Assembly (NCBI RefSeq): GCF_903866365.1
Contig: NZ_CAIPNF010000281.1
Span: 1 to 49,655 of the forward strand
DNA from: an uncultured Thiocystis sp.
GTDB taxonomy: Bacteria; Pseudomonadota; Gammaproteobacteria; Chromatiales; Chromatiaceae
Length of the DNA stretch: 49,655 bases
Direction: 5' to 3'
The notes beneath the pieces are model-generated. The model worked only from the letters and a program-made list of their open reading frames with translations. It was not told where the DNA came from and searched no databases. How positions within the stretch are numbered: position 1 is the stretch's first letter; every line of letters starts with the position of its first letter. Shown here in pieces: positions 8,886 through 17,687 of the stretch. The position numbers were made by a program, and so were the translations under genes.

Positions 8886-9084
8886 TCATTGTTGGAAATT
8901 TTTGCGAATCTCTGGCGGCGGCACCGTGATCGAAGCGACTTCAAGCCGCCGCGGGATCAACGGATTCGGCGCACAGGAGACACTGTAGCCGCGCAGCCAG
9001 AGCATTGCCAGCACGAGACCGAGGATGGCGCCCGCAAGCTGCCGGCCTCGGCATGGGCGCCACCCAGCCCTGCTCCTCGATCAT
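8886..9084 (-). pseudogene. rseC: Remnant of rseC/mucC with internal deletion and frameshift
   Basis: The ATG at 9084 overlaps the rseB stop as ATGA and encodes MIEEQGWV, like the RseC start. The frame then soon diverges and ends after 47 codons. In another frame, from about 9060 to the TGA at 8886-8888, the sequence reads LAGAILGLVLAMLWLRGYSV and ends VPPPEIRKNFQQ. From memory this matches the last membrane helix and tail of RseC (E. coli has GAILG...ARGYS...LPP). Intact RseC is about 150-160 residues with two membrane helices and a cysteine cluster. The middle of roughly 90-100 codons, including the cysteines and first helix, is missing. The position between rseB and mucD is exactly where rseC belongs. 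Confidence 0.7.
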
Positions 9085-10064
9085 GGCGCCAACCGCACGC
9101 CCGCGATGGCGGCCTCGACTGTTGCCGTCGGCACTTCGCCAATGACAGTCACCCGATGCCCGTCGATTTTCCTGCCGACGGCATGCACGGCGCCAATATT
9201 AGCCAGCCCATCCAGACCCTCCTGGGCACCGTCCTCGACATAGATCGAATAGGCGGACAGTCGATCCGTAAACAGGAATTGTTCGGCCGCGGACCCATCC
9301 GGCTGTTTGATTTCATGGTGCATCACGAGTTGGAAACCCTTCGGAGGATCATTGAAGCGCCAGCGACTCGTCGACTCGGTGACGGGAGCATTGCGAACAG
9401 GCTGCCCGACCAGGGCGGGAGTCACGCCATCCGAGGCGTTAAAGACGATGGAGGTGAACATCAGTTGCTCAAGCGGTTCCTGATCCTCGTCGATCAAATC
9501 GGACTTCAGCGGTAGAGCGGTCTCTCGGTCGATATGAAACCGATAGCCGTAACGGAGCCGATCCCGTGGGATAATGCCGACGACATCGGTATCGCGGCCC
9601 GCGATGCGGGCGGTTCCAAGAATTCCCGCGCGGTAATGGTCCCCCAGCAAGGCGGGATCGATCCCGTCGGTCGCGAGGATATGACCGCCGCCATGACGCT
9701 CGACCGAGAGCGGATGCCCATCGGGGAGCGCGCACAAGACGCGATCGCGCTCCCTGGCCACCGCGCGCACTGGCCCGCTTAATGAAATCAGCCGCTCCTG
9801 GACCCGTCCCTGCTCGACATGATGCAGAAGGCTGAGCGTCTCCAGACGATTTTCATGCAGATAAACCAGGATCCCCTCGTAGTTTAACGATCGCAATGCC
9901 TCGGCCATGCGTTCGAGCAGAACCCCGACCTGCCGTGTCGCGTCCGCGGGCGGCGTCTCGTCCTCGGTCACGGCGCTCAGGGCCAGACCGGCGGCACTAA
10001 GCCCATACAGACAGAGAAGTCCAAACAGCCAAAAGGACATCCGCGGACTAGCGTGGAAGTTCAT
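9081..10064 (-). CDS. rseB: Sigma-E regulatory protein RseB/MucB
   Basis: RseB is a periplasmic protein that binds the anti-sigma factor RseA and shields it from the first protease until lipid or LPS signals release it. The N-terminus has a signal peptide (SFWLFGLLCLYGLSAAGLAL). The MucB/RseB large lipoprotein-carrier-like domain follows (LLERMAEALRSLNYEGILVY at about residues 45-65), and the C-terminal domain ends near HRVTVIGEVPTATVEAA. I favour the ATG at 10064, which overlaps rseA by 17 nt; an ATG at 10040, just before the hydrophobic core, is also plausible. The frame open to 10103 would lie deep inside rseA. The length is 327 residues. Confidence 0.9.
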   Translation of the reverse strand: MNFHASPRMSFWLFGLLCLYGLSAAGLALSAVTEDETPPADATRQVGVLLERMAEALRSLNYEGILVYLHENRLETLSLLHHVEQGRVQERLISLSGPVRAVARERDRVLCALPDGHPLSVERHGGGHILATDGIDPALLGDHYRAGILGTARIAGRDTDVVGIIPRDRLRYGYRFHIDRETALPLKSDLIDEDQEPLEQLMFTSIVFNASDGVTPALVGQPVRNAPVTESTSRWRFNDPPKGFQLVMHHEIKQPDGSAAEQFLFTDRLSAYSIYVEDGAQEGLDGLANIGAVHAVGRKIDGHRVTVIGEVPTATVEAAIAGVRLAP

Positions 10065-10626
10065 AACCGACGAATGTCGCATAGCGAAGCATACCCTTGG
10101 CACCGGTAGCAGGCGCGGTCTCTTGATGGGTTACCAGAAATTGATCGAGCTTGCTGGCGAGATCGGGGCGATCCAACTGCCAACGCCCGTTCATCCGATC
10201 GGGAAGCGGCTCGCGGCTCGCGAGTGGCGTCGCCTGGGTTGCGCCGCTGGAGCGAATCGCGGCCTCCTGCCACAGGGTTGGAGCCACGAAGATCGCCAGG
10301 AACACGACGCTGGCGGCGAGCGCCATCCCGACGAGCGAGGAAGACTGAAGCCGCGTAGGGCGTTCGCGTCGACGCGGGACGATCCGAAGCGGTTCCAAGG
10401 CGAGCGATTCGCGTACCCGGTCCGCGATCATGCGGTGTTCATGAGCAAAATGCTCGCCACGAATCGCGAGTCCGATCAGATGATGACGCTCCCAGGTTTT
10501 GCGGAGGCTCGCATCCTCTGCCAGGGCATCGAGCAGGCGCGCAGCGCTCGCCGGGTCGAGTTCGCCATCCTGCAGTGCGGAAAGCCGTTGTCGTTGCTCG
10601 TCAATCAGTCGATGCTCATCGGTCAT
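10048..10626 (-). CDS. rseA: Anti-sigma-E factor RseA/MucA
   Basis: RseA is an inner-membrane anti-sigma factor that holds RpoE inactive until it is cut by regulated proteolysis. The cytoplasmic N-terminus has the typical LSALQDGELDPASAARLLDAL (about 14-34) and WERHHLIGLAIRGE. One membrane helix lies at about 96-115 (LVGMALAASVVFLAIFVAP), followed by a periplasmic tail of about 75 residues that would contact RseB. The longest frame starts with GTG at 10635; I chose the ATG at 10626 (MTDEHRL), 192 residues. It is separated from rpoE by 136 nt that contain a strong hairpin, and it overlaps rseB. Confidence 0.92.
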   Translation of the reverse strand: MTDEHRLIDEQRQRLSALQDGELDPASAARLLDALAEDASLRKTWERHHLIGLAIRGEHFAHEHRMIADRVRESLALEPLRIVPRRRERPTRLQSSSLVGMALAASVVFLAIFVAPTLWQEAAIRSSGATQATPLASREPLPDRMNGRWQLDRPDLASKLDQFLVTHQETAPATGAKGMLRYATFVGYELPR

Positions 10627-10678
10627 AGATTTCACGCCTGAGCTGGATATCGTCGGATTTCAATTGGGTTCCGAGCGA

Positions 10679-10705
10679 TCGAGGTGGCGCCATAAGCCAC
10701 CTCGA
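10679..10705 (-). promoter_or_regulatory. Hairpin in the rpoE-rseA spacer, possible attenuator or processing site
   Basis: A perfect 10-bp stem (TCGAGGTGGC at 10679-10688, GCCACCTCGA at 10696-10705) with a 7-nt loop lies between the sigma factor and its anti-sigma gene. It has no U-tract. Just after it on the minus strand is CGGAACCC, which resembles a sigma-E -35 element, but no convincing -10 follows at the usual spacing. The structure could tune the RpoE:RseA ratio by partial termination or RNA processing; this is inference. Confidence 0.45.
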
Positions 10706-10762
10706 AGGTCCGGGCCTGCTTGTGCGCCACCTGATCGAGCCGGGTGCAAGCGCTTCATCGCA

Positions 10763-11341
10763 TCAGTCCTCAAGCAAGGGCCGCAGCCGTTTGTCGATGA
10801 CCTCCCGGGCGCGAAAGATCCGCGATCTAACGGTGCCGATTGGGCAGTCCATGGCAGTGGCGATTTCTTCATAACTCATTCCTTCAAATTCCCGCAGCAC
10901 GATGGCCGTGCGCAGATCGTCGGGTAACTCGTCAAGCGCGCGCTGGACCGTCAGGGCAATCTCATCGGTCAGCAGAAGCCGCTCGGGTGTCGCCGACTCG
11001 CGCAGGCGGCGCCCCATGTCCATCTGTTCGGCCAACTCGGCCTCGACATCGTCGCCGGGCGGCCGGCGCCCCTGGGCGACCAGGTGATTCTTGACGGTGT
11101 TGACCGCGATCCGATAAAGCCAGGTATAAAAAGCGCTTTCGCCACGAAACCCAGGCAAGGCACGATATGCCTTGATAAAGGCATCCTGGGTCACGTCCAT
11201 GACTTCGCTCGAATCCCGGATGTATCGAGAGATCAAGTTTGCTACCTTCTGCTGATATTTCAGGACCAGCAGATCGAAGGCACGCGTGTCTCCCGACTGA
11301 GCACGCCCAACGAGTTCATGATCGGCTTGGCGCTCAGACAT
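10763..11341 (-). CDS. rpoE: RNA polymerase sigma factor RpoE/AlgU
   Basis: This ECF (group 4) sigma factor directs transcription of envelope-stress genes. Region 2 spans about residues 10-95, with RYIRDSSEVMDVTQDAFIKA and the -10 recognition helix FRGESAFYTWLYRIAVNTVK. Region 4 spans about 130-185, with LREFEGMSYEEIATAMDCPIG as the -35 recognition helix-turn-helix. The length is 192 residues, as for E. coli RpoE (191). It is first in the rseA-rseB-mucD cluster and divergent from nadB. A sigma-E-like promoter lies 42-69 nt upstream, which fits autoregulation. Confidence 0.97.
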   Translation of the reverse strand: MSERQADHELVGRAQSGDTRAFDLLVLKYQQKVANLISRYIRDSSEVMDVTQDAFIKAYRALPGFRGESAFYTWLYRIAVNTVKNHLVAQGRRPPGDDVEAELAEQMDMGRRLRESATPERLLLTDEIALTVQRALDELPDDLRTAIVLREFEGMSYEEIATAMDCPIGTVRSRIFRAREVIDKRLRPLLED

Positions 11342-11382
11342 GAACTGGTTCCGCCGGGCCTGCGGCTATCGGTTCCGTTGGC

Positions 11383-11410
11383 ATGGACAATTCACCGAAA
11401 AAGAAGTTCT
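11383..11410 (-). promoter_or_regulatory. Candidate sigma-E promoter of rpoE
   Basis: On the minus strand AGAACTT (11410-11404) resembles the sigma-E -35 GGAACTT. A 16-nt spacer leads to TCCAT (11387-11383) as a possible -10 (consensus TCAAA or TCTGA). The predicted transcript start would lie about 35 nt ahead of the rpoE ATG. The -35 is good and the -10 imperfect. Autoregulation of rpoE is well established in related bacteria. Confidence 0.4.
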
Positions 11411-11577
11411 TGAAACCGGATGAGATGTGGCTGCGGTACCCCAAATCATCAACCAAATCCTGATCTCGACTCAAGGATGGGTACTGGATACCACCGGGCC
11501 TTACCCGCGCAGCGGCGCTTGCGCAACCGAGACCGTCGCGGACCGAATCATTCCCGCCTTGCAAGTGAGCACACTCC

Positions 11578-13206
11578 ATGTCCGAATCGTTGTTTCGTCA
11601 TGATGTACTGATCCTCGGCAGCGGCGCCGCGGGCCTGAGCCTGGCGCTGCGTCTGCGCCAAGACATCTCCGTGGCGGTCATCTCCAAGCGCGAACTCGTC
11701 GAGGGCAGCACACTCTATGCCCAGGGTGGGATCTCCGCCGTCATGGACGCTCAGGACTCGATCGAATCGCATGTTCAGGACACCCTCAAGGCCGGCGCGG
11801 GGCTCTGCGACCGCAAGGTGGTCCGGCACGTCGTCGAACGCGGCCCCGACAACATCCGCTGGCTGCTCGACCAGGGCGTCGAGTTTACGCGTGACGAGGA
11901 ATCCATCTCCGCGGGCGGTTACCACCTGACCCGCGAGGGCGGCCACACCCATCGACGGGTGGTACACGCCGCCGATGCCACCGGGTACGCCGTCGAGACC
12001 ACGCTGGAGGCCAAAATACGCGCCAGACCCAACATCAAGCTCTACGAACAGCATATCGCGGTCGACCTCATCACCTCCAGGCATCTCCAGGATCGCCGGG
12101 AACACCGCTGTCTTGGCGCCTACATCCTCAATCGGGGGACTGGCCGGGTCGAGACCTTCCTCGCCCGCTTCGTGGTGCTCGCGACCGGCGGCGCCAACAA
12201 GGTTTACCTTTATACCAGCAATCCCGATGTCTCGACTGGTGACGGCATTGCCATGGCCTGGCGCGCGGGCTGCCGGGTCGCCAATATGGAATTCATGCAG
12301 TTCCACCCCACCTGCCTCTATCATCCGGAAGCGCGCACCTTCCTGATCACCGAGGCCCTACGTGGCGAGGGCGCGCATCTGCTGCTGCCCGACGGCGAAC
12401 GCTTCATGCCGCGCTTCGACACCCGCGCCGAACTGGCGCCCAGAGACATCGTCGCGCGCGCCATCGACCACGAAATGAAGCGGCTCGGCAGCGAGTGCGT
12501 CTATCTGGACATCTCCCATCGCCCCGCGGCCTTCATCGGCGAGCACTTTCCAACCATCCACAAGCGCTGCCTTGAACTTGGGATCGATATCGCCCGCGAA
12601 CCCATTCCGGTCGTCCCGGCCGCGCACTATACCTGTGGCGGCGTGATGGTGGATCAGCATGCCCGAACCGACCTGGATGGTCTCTACGCCAGCGGCGAGA
12701 CCGCCTACACCGGGCTGCATGGCGCCAATCGCATGGCGAGCAATTCGCTGCTGGAATGTCTGGTCTACTCGGAGTCAGCGGCCCAGGATATCGAGCGGCG
12801 AATCGGCGGATATCCAGCGCCACCGAACGTGCCAGGCTGGGACGAGAGCCGGGTGACCGAACCCGACGAGGAGGTGGTGGTGACGCACAATTGGGACGAG
12901 TTGCGCCGATTCATGTGGGACTATGTCGGTATCGTGCGAACCAATAAACGGCTGCGTCGCGCCAAGCGGCGAGCCGATCTGCTCGCCCAGGAGGTGATCG
13001 AATATTACAGCCATTTCCGGGTGAGCAACGACCTGATCGAATTGCGCAATCTGCTCGAAGTCGCGGACCTCATCATTCAATCGGCGTTGCGCCGCCGCGA
13101 GAGCCGAGGGCTGCATTACACGCTGGATTACCCCAACAAGGACGCCAGCCAGTGCATGCCGACGATTCTGATTCCGGATTTTTATCAACCGCGCGTGGAT
13201 CGTTGA
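11578..13206 (+). CDS. nadB: L-aspartate oxidase
   Basis: NadB oxidises L-aspartate to iminoaspartate with FAD, the first step of de novo NAD synthesis. It can pass electrons to oxygen or fumarate, which suits anaerobic growth. The FAD-binding motif is GSGAAG (14-19), followed by [13 protein letters not shown]. The substrate-binding region has [13 protein letters not shown] and [14 protein letters not shown], and the flavin C-terminal part has [20 protein letters not shown]. The length is 542 residues (E. coli 540). It is divergent from rpoE, its usual partner in this class. nadA and nadC are not in the window. Confidence 0.97.
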   Translation: MSESLFRHDVLILGSGAAGLSLALRLRQDISVAVISKRELVEGSTLYAQGGISAVMDAQDSIESHVQDTLKAGAGLCDRKVVRHVVERGPDNIRWLLDQGVEFTRDEESISAGGYHLTREGGHTHRRVVHAADATGYAVETTLEAKIRARPNIKLYEQHIAVDLITSRHLQDRREHRCLGAYILNRGTGRVETFLARFVVLATGGANKVYLYTSNPDVSTGDGIAMAWRAGCRVANMEFMQFHPTCLYHPEARTFLITEALRGEGAHLLLPDGERFMPRFDTRAELAPRDIVARAIDHEMKRLGSECVYLDISHRPAAFIGEHFPTIHKRCLELGIDIAREPIPVVPAAHYTCGGVMVDQHARTDLDGLYASGETAYTGLHGANRMASNSLLECLVYSESAAQDIERRIGGYPAPPNVPGWDESRVTEPDEEVVVTHNWDELRRFMWDYVGIVRTNKRLRRAKRRADLLAQEVIEYYSHFRVSNDLIELRNLLEVADLIIQSALRRRESRGLHYTLDYPNKDASQCMPTILIPDFYQPRVDR

Positions 13207-13284
13207 ATCTGTGCCGACCAACCGGTGTGCTGTCGATCAATTGCGGTCGGGTGACCGGAAGCAGGACAGGATTGAGGCAGAAGC

Positions 13285-13313
13285 CTCCAGCGCTTGCGAT
13301 GCAAGCGCTGGAG
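13285..13313. terminator. 13-bp perfect hairpin between nadB and the small Cys protein
   Basis: CTCCAGCGCTTGC (13285-13297) pairs exactly with GCAAGCGCTGGAG (13301-13313) across a GAT loop. It lies 79 nt after nadB and 46 nt after the end of the oppositely oriented small gene, so it could end both transcripts. Neither strand has a clear T-run. Confidence 0.5.
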
Positions 13314-13358
13314 TCAAATAACAATTAGTCGGAAAGCGCAAATCGTTCCAGCGGCGCG

Positions 13359-13571
13359 TTAGGCTTGAATCTTCCTTGACTCTTGAAGCATTGCCACATA
13401 ATCCAGGCGAAGCTGGCAACTTTCCCATTCGGTTTTCGAGCAGTTGTTAATTTTTTCACAGTCGAACTGACATCGCGCGAGATCATCAGGCACCTCATCG
13501 ATCCACCAACGCATCCAACGCTTCCAAACATTCCCAAGGACACGAATAGGAGGTGTCAACGCGTTTTCCAT
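13359..13571 (-). CDS. Small cysteine-rich protein of unknown function
   Basis: A 70-residue frame starts at the ATG at 13571 behind a strong ribosome-binding site (GGAGAG, 5 nt spacing), which argues for a real gene; the frame itself is open further, to 13604. The N-terminus is rich in tryptophan (WKRWMRWWIDEVPDDLARC). Four cysteines at 34, 38, 44 and 52 form C-x3-C-x5-C-x7-C (CQFDC, NNC, ESC), a spacing suited to a metal site or disulfides. There is no signal peptide or clear membrane helix. I recall similar small proteins in purple sulfur bacteria but cannot name a family. It stands alone between nadB and the acetyltransferase gene. Confidence 0.65.
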   Translation of the reverse strand: MENALTPPIRVLGNVWKRWMRWWIDEVPDDLARCQFDCEKINNCSKTEWESCQLRLDYVAMLQESRKIQA

Positions 13572-13804
13572 GCAATCTCTCCATAACACAGGCAAAAAAA
13601 TCATTCAAACCAAACCGCCTCCGCCATCTTCGACCAGCGTGTCATTCCAAGCGATGAACCCGGTCTCATGAGCACACATAAGCAGCAGAGCAGTCGCCGC
13701 AATCATTAGGTATTTGACCCTAACCGACCAAAAAAAACAATTTATCCTTTGTGGAAATCGTGCGCTCGATCACATTTCAGAAAAAAGATACCGCATTCGC
13801 CCGG

Positions 13805-16483
13805 CTAGAGAACCTTACTCACCAGCTTGATCGCCAGATCCTGCGGATCGCTCTCGACGCGGAAACCGAGCGATTTGACCAGCGCCAGCATCCGGGTATT
13901 CGCGGTCAACACCTCGCCGTCCATGACCCGGAACCCGCGCGCGCGGGCGTTCTGCATCAGCGAGCGCATCAGCCGGGCGCCGATCCCGAGATTGCGCCAG
14001 GTGTCCGAGACGACGATGGCGAACTCGCAGTCCTCGCCGCCCAGCCGGGACATATAGCGGGCCACGCCGACCTCAACCTCGACTCCGTCGCTCTCGACCA
14101 CGCCGATCAGGGCCATCTCACGGTCATAGTCGATCTGGGTGAAGCGCACCAGCATCTCCGGCGACAGTTCCTTGATCGCCTGCATGAAGCGGAAATATTT
14201 GGTCTGCTCCGACAGACCGCGCACGAAATCCTGCTCCAGCTCGGCGTCCTCCGGGCGAATCGGACGGATCACCAGATCCCGACCGTCGGGCAATTGCGCG
14301 CGTTCGATCAGATGGCTCGGATAGGGATGAATCGCCATGTGCCCATAGGTCGGCTGCTGGGGCGGGCGATAGTCGACATGGATGCGCGCATCGACTGCGA
14401 TCACCTCCTTGTCGTTGCCGATCAGCGGGTTGATGTCCATGCGGATGATCTCCGGCAGCTCGCAGACCATCTCCGAGACCCGTTGCAGGATCTTGGCCAA
14501 GGCCATGCGATTCATCGGCGGCATGTGCTGGAAGGCGCCCATCAAACGCACGATGCGGGTGTGATCGATCATGGTCTCGATGATGAAGGCGTTGAGCGGC
14601 GGCAGACCCAGCGCCCGATCCTCCAGCACCTCCTCCTTGGTGCCGCCGGCCCCGAAGCTGATCACCGGACCGAAGATCTTGTCGCGCGTCACGCCGACCA
14701 TCATCTCGCGCGCGGCCCGCGTCGAGGCCATGTGCTCCACGGTGATGCCTTCGAGCCGCGCCTCGGGACGCAGCCGCCGGGCGCGGTCGACGATCTCGGT
14801 GAAGATCCGGCGCACCGACTGAGCGTCGTCGATGTTCAGCCGCACCCCATCGACATCGGATTTATGTTCCAGATCCGGCGAGTTGATCTTCATCACCACC
14901 GGAAAGCCGAGCACCTCGGCGGCCATCAGCGCCTCGTTGGGCGTGCGCGTCAGCACCGCCTGCATGGTCGGGATGCGGAAGGCCGACAGGATCGCCTTGG
15001 CCTCCACCGTGCCGAGCGTCTTACGGCCCTCGGCCATCACGCCCTCGATGATCAGACGCGCGCCCTCGACATCGGGCAGTTCCTCGTTTGACAGCGGCGC
15101 GGGCGACTGCATCAGCAGCTTCTGATTGCGGTGATGGGTGGCCAGGAAAGAAAAGGCCTCGACCGCCGCCTCGGGGCTTTCGAACTGGGGCACGTCGTTC
15201 TCGGACAGCAGCGCCTGCGCCTCGGCAACCCGCTTGCCGCCCATCCAGCAGGTCAGCACCGGCTTGCGACTGGCCTTGGCCGCCTCGATCACCTGATTGG
15301 CGGTCGCGACCGGATCCCCGAAGACCAGTGGGGCCAGGATGCAGAGCACGCCATCGACCTCCGCATCCGCGAGACAGGCGTCGAGCGCCAGCCGATAGCG
15401 CTCGGGCGGCGCGTCGCCGATGATGTCGATCGGATTGCCGTGAGACCAGTACCCCGGCAGCCCCTGTTCCAGGGTCTGGCGGGTGGCATCGCTGAACTGC
15501 GCGAGCGTCAGACCCAGGTCAACGGTCCGGTCCGCCGCCAGGACACCCGGTCCGCCACCGTTGGTGATGATGGCGATGCGGTCCCCGGCCAGTCGGCGGC
15601 GGGTGCCGAACACTTGCGCGGCGGCGAATAACTGATCCAGGTTCGACACCTGGACCACGCCCGCGCGCTCGGTCACGGCCCGGAACACGTCCGGGGAGCC
15701 GACATAACCGCCGGTATGCGACTTGATGGCGCGGGTGCCGGCTGGATGTCGACCCGCCTTGACGACGATGACCGGTTTGAGACGCGCGGCGGCGCGCAAT
15801 CCGCTCATGAAATGACGGGCGCTGCGAATACCTTCCACATAGAGCAGAATGCACTGGGTCTGGGTGTCGAGCGCGAGATAATCCAGGATGTCGCCAAAAT
15901 CCACGTCAGCCGCCGCGCCCAGGGACACCACGGCGGAAAAGCCCACCTTGCGTCGTTCGGACCAGTCGATCATCGCGGTACAGATGGCGCCGGACTGCGA
16001 GACCAGCGCGACATTGCCCTGGCGCGGCAGATCCTGACCCACGCTGGCATTGAGTCCCTGCTGCGGGCGCATCACCCCCAGACAATTCGGCCCGAGCACC
16101 CGGATGCGATTGCGCCGGGCCGCCTCCACCATCTTCTCCTGCAACACCTTGCCGCGTTCGCCGTGCTCGCCGAACCCGGCCGAGTGGACCACCGCCACCT
16201 TGACGCCATAACCGCCGCACTGATCGAGAATCGCCGGGACCGCCTCGGCTGGCGCGGCGATCAGTGCCAGATCCACCTGTTTGTCGAGTGCCTTCAGATT
16301 GGCATGGCAGGGTTCGCCCGCCACCTCGTCGTATTTCGGATTGATGGCGTAACAGTGACCCTTAAACCCGCCCGCCAGCAGGTTGCGAAACACCATGCCG
16401 CCGATCGAGCCCTCGCTGTCGCTCGCGCCAAAAACCGCCACGGCACTGGGTGTGAAGAGTTGATCGATGTCCGACAAGCGCAT
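13805..16483 (-). CDS. Fused NDP-forming acyl-CoA synthetase and GNAT acetyltransferase (Pat type)
   Basis: Domains in order are: a CoA-binding Rossmann domain (about 1-130, SAVAVFGASDSEGSIGG), succinyl-CoA-synthetase-like domains (about 130-460, with SHTGGYVGSPDVFRAV and AIITNGGGPGVLAAD), an ATP-grasp domain (about 490-710, FPVVMKINSPDLEHKSDVDG) and a C-terminal GNAT domain (about 725-892, acetyl-CoA loop RNLGIGARL). Proteins with this layout (E. coli Pat/YfiQ, Salmonella Pat) acetylate lysines, for example to switch off acetyl-CoA synthetase. I chose the ATG at 16483, behind GGAGG, giving 892 residues. The SHTGG loop may keep the phosphohistidine lost in Pat, so synthetase activity is not excluded. 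The gene is divergent from a deacetylase gene. Confidence 0.88.
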   Translation of the reverse strand: MRLSDIDQLFTPSAVAVFGASDSEGSIGGMVFRNLLAGGFKGHCYAINPKYDEVAGEPCHANLKALDKQVDLALIAAPAEAVPAILDQCGGYGVKVAVVHSAGFGEHGERGKVLQEKMVEAARRNRIRVLGPNCLGVMRPQQGLNASVGQDLPRQGNVALVSQSGAICTAMIDWSERRKVGFSAVVSLGAAADVDFGDILDYLALDTQTQCILLYVEGIRSARHFMSGLRAAARLKPVIVVKAGRHPAGTRAIKSHTGGYVGSPDVFRAVTERAGVVQVSNLDQLFAAAQVFGTRRRLAGDRIAIITNGGGPGVLAADRTVDLGLTLAQFSDATRQTLEQGLPGYWSHGNPIDIIGDAPPERYRLALDACLADAEVDGVLCILAPLVFGDPVATANQVIEAAKASRKPVLTCWMGGKRVAEAQALLSENDVPQFESPEAAVEAFSFLATHHRNQKLLMQSPAPLSNEELPDVEGARLIIEGVMAEGRKTLGTVEAKAILSAFRIPTMQAVLTRTPNEALMAAEVLGFPVVMKINSPDLEHKSDVDGVRLNIDDAQSVRRIFTEIVDRARRLRPEARLEGITVEHMASTRAAREMMVGVTRDKIFGPVISFGAGGTKEEVLEDRALGLPPLNAFIIETMIDHTRIVRLMGAFQHMPPMNRMALAKILQRVSEMVCELPEIIRMDINPLIGNDKEVIAVDARIHVDYRPPQQPTYGHMAIHPYPSHLIERAQLPDGRDLVIRPIRPEDAELEQDFVRGLSEQTKYFRFMQAIKELSPEMLVRFTQIDYDREMALIGVVESDGVEVEVGVARYMSRLGGEDCEFAIVVSDTWRNLGIGARLMRSLMQNARARGFRVMDGEVLTANTRMLALVKSLGFRVESDPQDLAIKLVSKVL

Positions 16484-16629
16484 GGGGTTTGCCCTCCGGG
16501 GCAAAAAAGCGGTTAATCTTCGGTACTGTCGCCGGAGCGCGACAATGAAACATCCGGGCACTGCCCGCATCGAGAATCGCCTGTGACCCGTCGCGTCACG
16601 CACCGCGATCGAGCCTTAGAGGAGCCGAC

Positions 16630-17565
16630 ATGAACCTCGCCTTCATTTCTCATCCGTCCTGCAAAGAACACCGCATGGGCACGCATCACCCGGAATGCCC
16701 CGAGCGACTTTACGCCATTCAGGATCGCCTGATCGCTTCGGGCATGGAGATGTTACTGACCCATTATGACGCCCCGGCGGCCAGCGTCGAACAACTTGCC
16801 CGCGTCCATGATCGCGACTATCTCCAGCACATCTTCGACAGCGCGCCGCAAGACGGCGAGACGCTGGCCTGGATCGACGGCGGCGACACCGCGATGAACC
16901 AGCACACGCTGGAGGCCGCGCTGCATTCGGCCGGGGCCGCGATCCTGGGCGTGGATCTGGTGATGAGCGACCGGCACCATGCCGCCTTCTGCGGCGTCCG
17001 TCCGCCGGGCCATCATGCCGGTCGGCGCAACGGCGGCGGCTTCTGCATCTTCAACAACCTCGCCGTCGGCGCCGCCCACGCGCTCGAACAGCATGGACTG
17101 GAGCGAATCGCCATCGTTGATGTCGACGTGCACCATGGCGACGGCACCGAGGATATTTTCAGCGGCGACGAGCGGGTGCTTTTCTGTTCCAGCTTCCAGC
17201 ACCCCTTCTATCCTGGCACCGGGGCCGACAGCACGGCCCCCAACGTCATCAACCTGCCGCTACCCAAACTCACCGACGGCGCTGCCTACAAGGCCGCTGT
17301 CGAGTCCGCCTGGCTGCCGCGCATCGACGCCTTCGCCCCGCAATTGATCATGATCTCCGCCGGCTTCGACGGTCACATCGAGGACGACATGGCCCACTTC
17401 AACCTGCATACCGCGGACTATGGCTGGATCACGCGTGAACTCCGCAAGCTCGCGCTCAAACATTGTCAGGAGCGGGTGGTGTCCTGTCTGGAAGGCGGCT
17501 ACACGCTGTCGGCGCTCGGGCGTTGCGTGAGCACCCATCTCGACGAATTGATCGGACATGCCTGA
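16630..17565 (+). CDS. Class II histone deacetylase family protein
   Basis: This is a zinc-dependent amidohydrolase of the HDAC/acetoin-utilisation (AcuC, HdaH, acetylpolyamine amidohydrolase) superfamily. The 311-residue protein shows THHPECPERLYAI near the start, the catalytic RPPGHHAG histidine pair at about 117-124, the zinc ligands in VDVDVHHGDGTEDIF, and SAGFDGH. The bacterial substrates vary (acetyl-lysine, acetylpolyamines). The start at 16630 has GAGGAG 6 nt upstream. It is divergent from the Pat-like acetyltransferase across 146 nt, so the two may add and remove the same acyl mark; that is inference from position. Confidence 0.9.
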   Translation: MNLAFISHPSCKEHRMGTHHPECPERLYAIQDRLIASGMEMLLTHYDAPAASVEQLARVHDRDYLQHIFDSAPQDGETLAWIDGGDTAMNQHTLEAALHSAGAAILGVDLVMSDRHHAAFCGVRPPGHHAGRRNGGGFCIFNNLAVGAAHALEQHGLERIAIVDVDVHHGDGTEDIFSGDERVLFCSSFQHPFYPGTGADSTAPNVINLPLPKLTDGAAYKAAVESAWLPRIDAFAPQLIMISAGFDGHIEDDMAHFNLHTADYGWITRELRKLALKHCQERVVSCLEGGYTLSALGRCVSTHLDELIGHA

Positions 17566-17687
17566 GCGGGTTGCAGACGCTTTTGCTGCAATGCAGCATC
17601 AGGATAGTCCGGTCACTGGCGGGTTGCAATTCCCTTGGCGCGGCACGGGCGATGGCCTTCAAAGGAATGATCGGGAGCAGGACAACC

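Noticed and set aside
11334-11579. 81-codon minus-strand frame in the rpoE-nadB spacer
   Set aside because: It has no ribosome-binding site or family and overlaps the rpoE start and candidate promoter.
13751-15091. 446-codon plus-strand frame
   Set aside because: It is antisense to the Pat-type acetyltransferase and has a His/Arg/Asp-rich composition typical of shadow frames.
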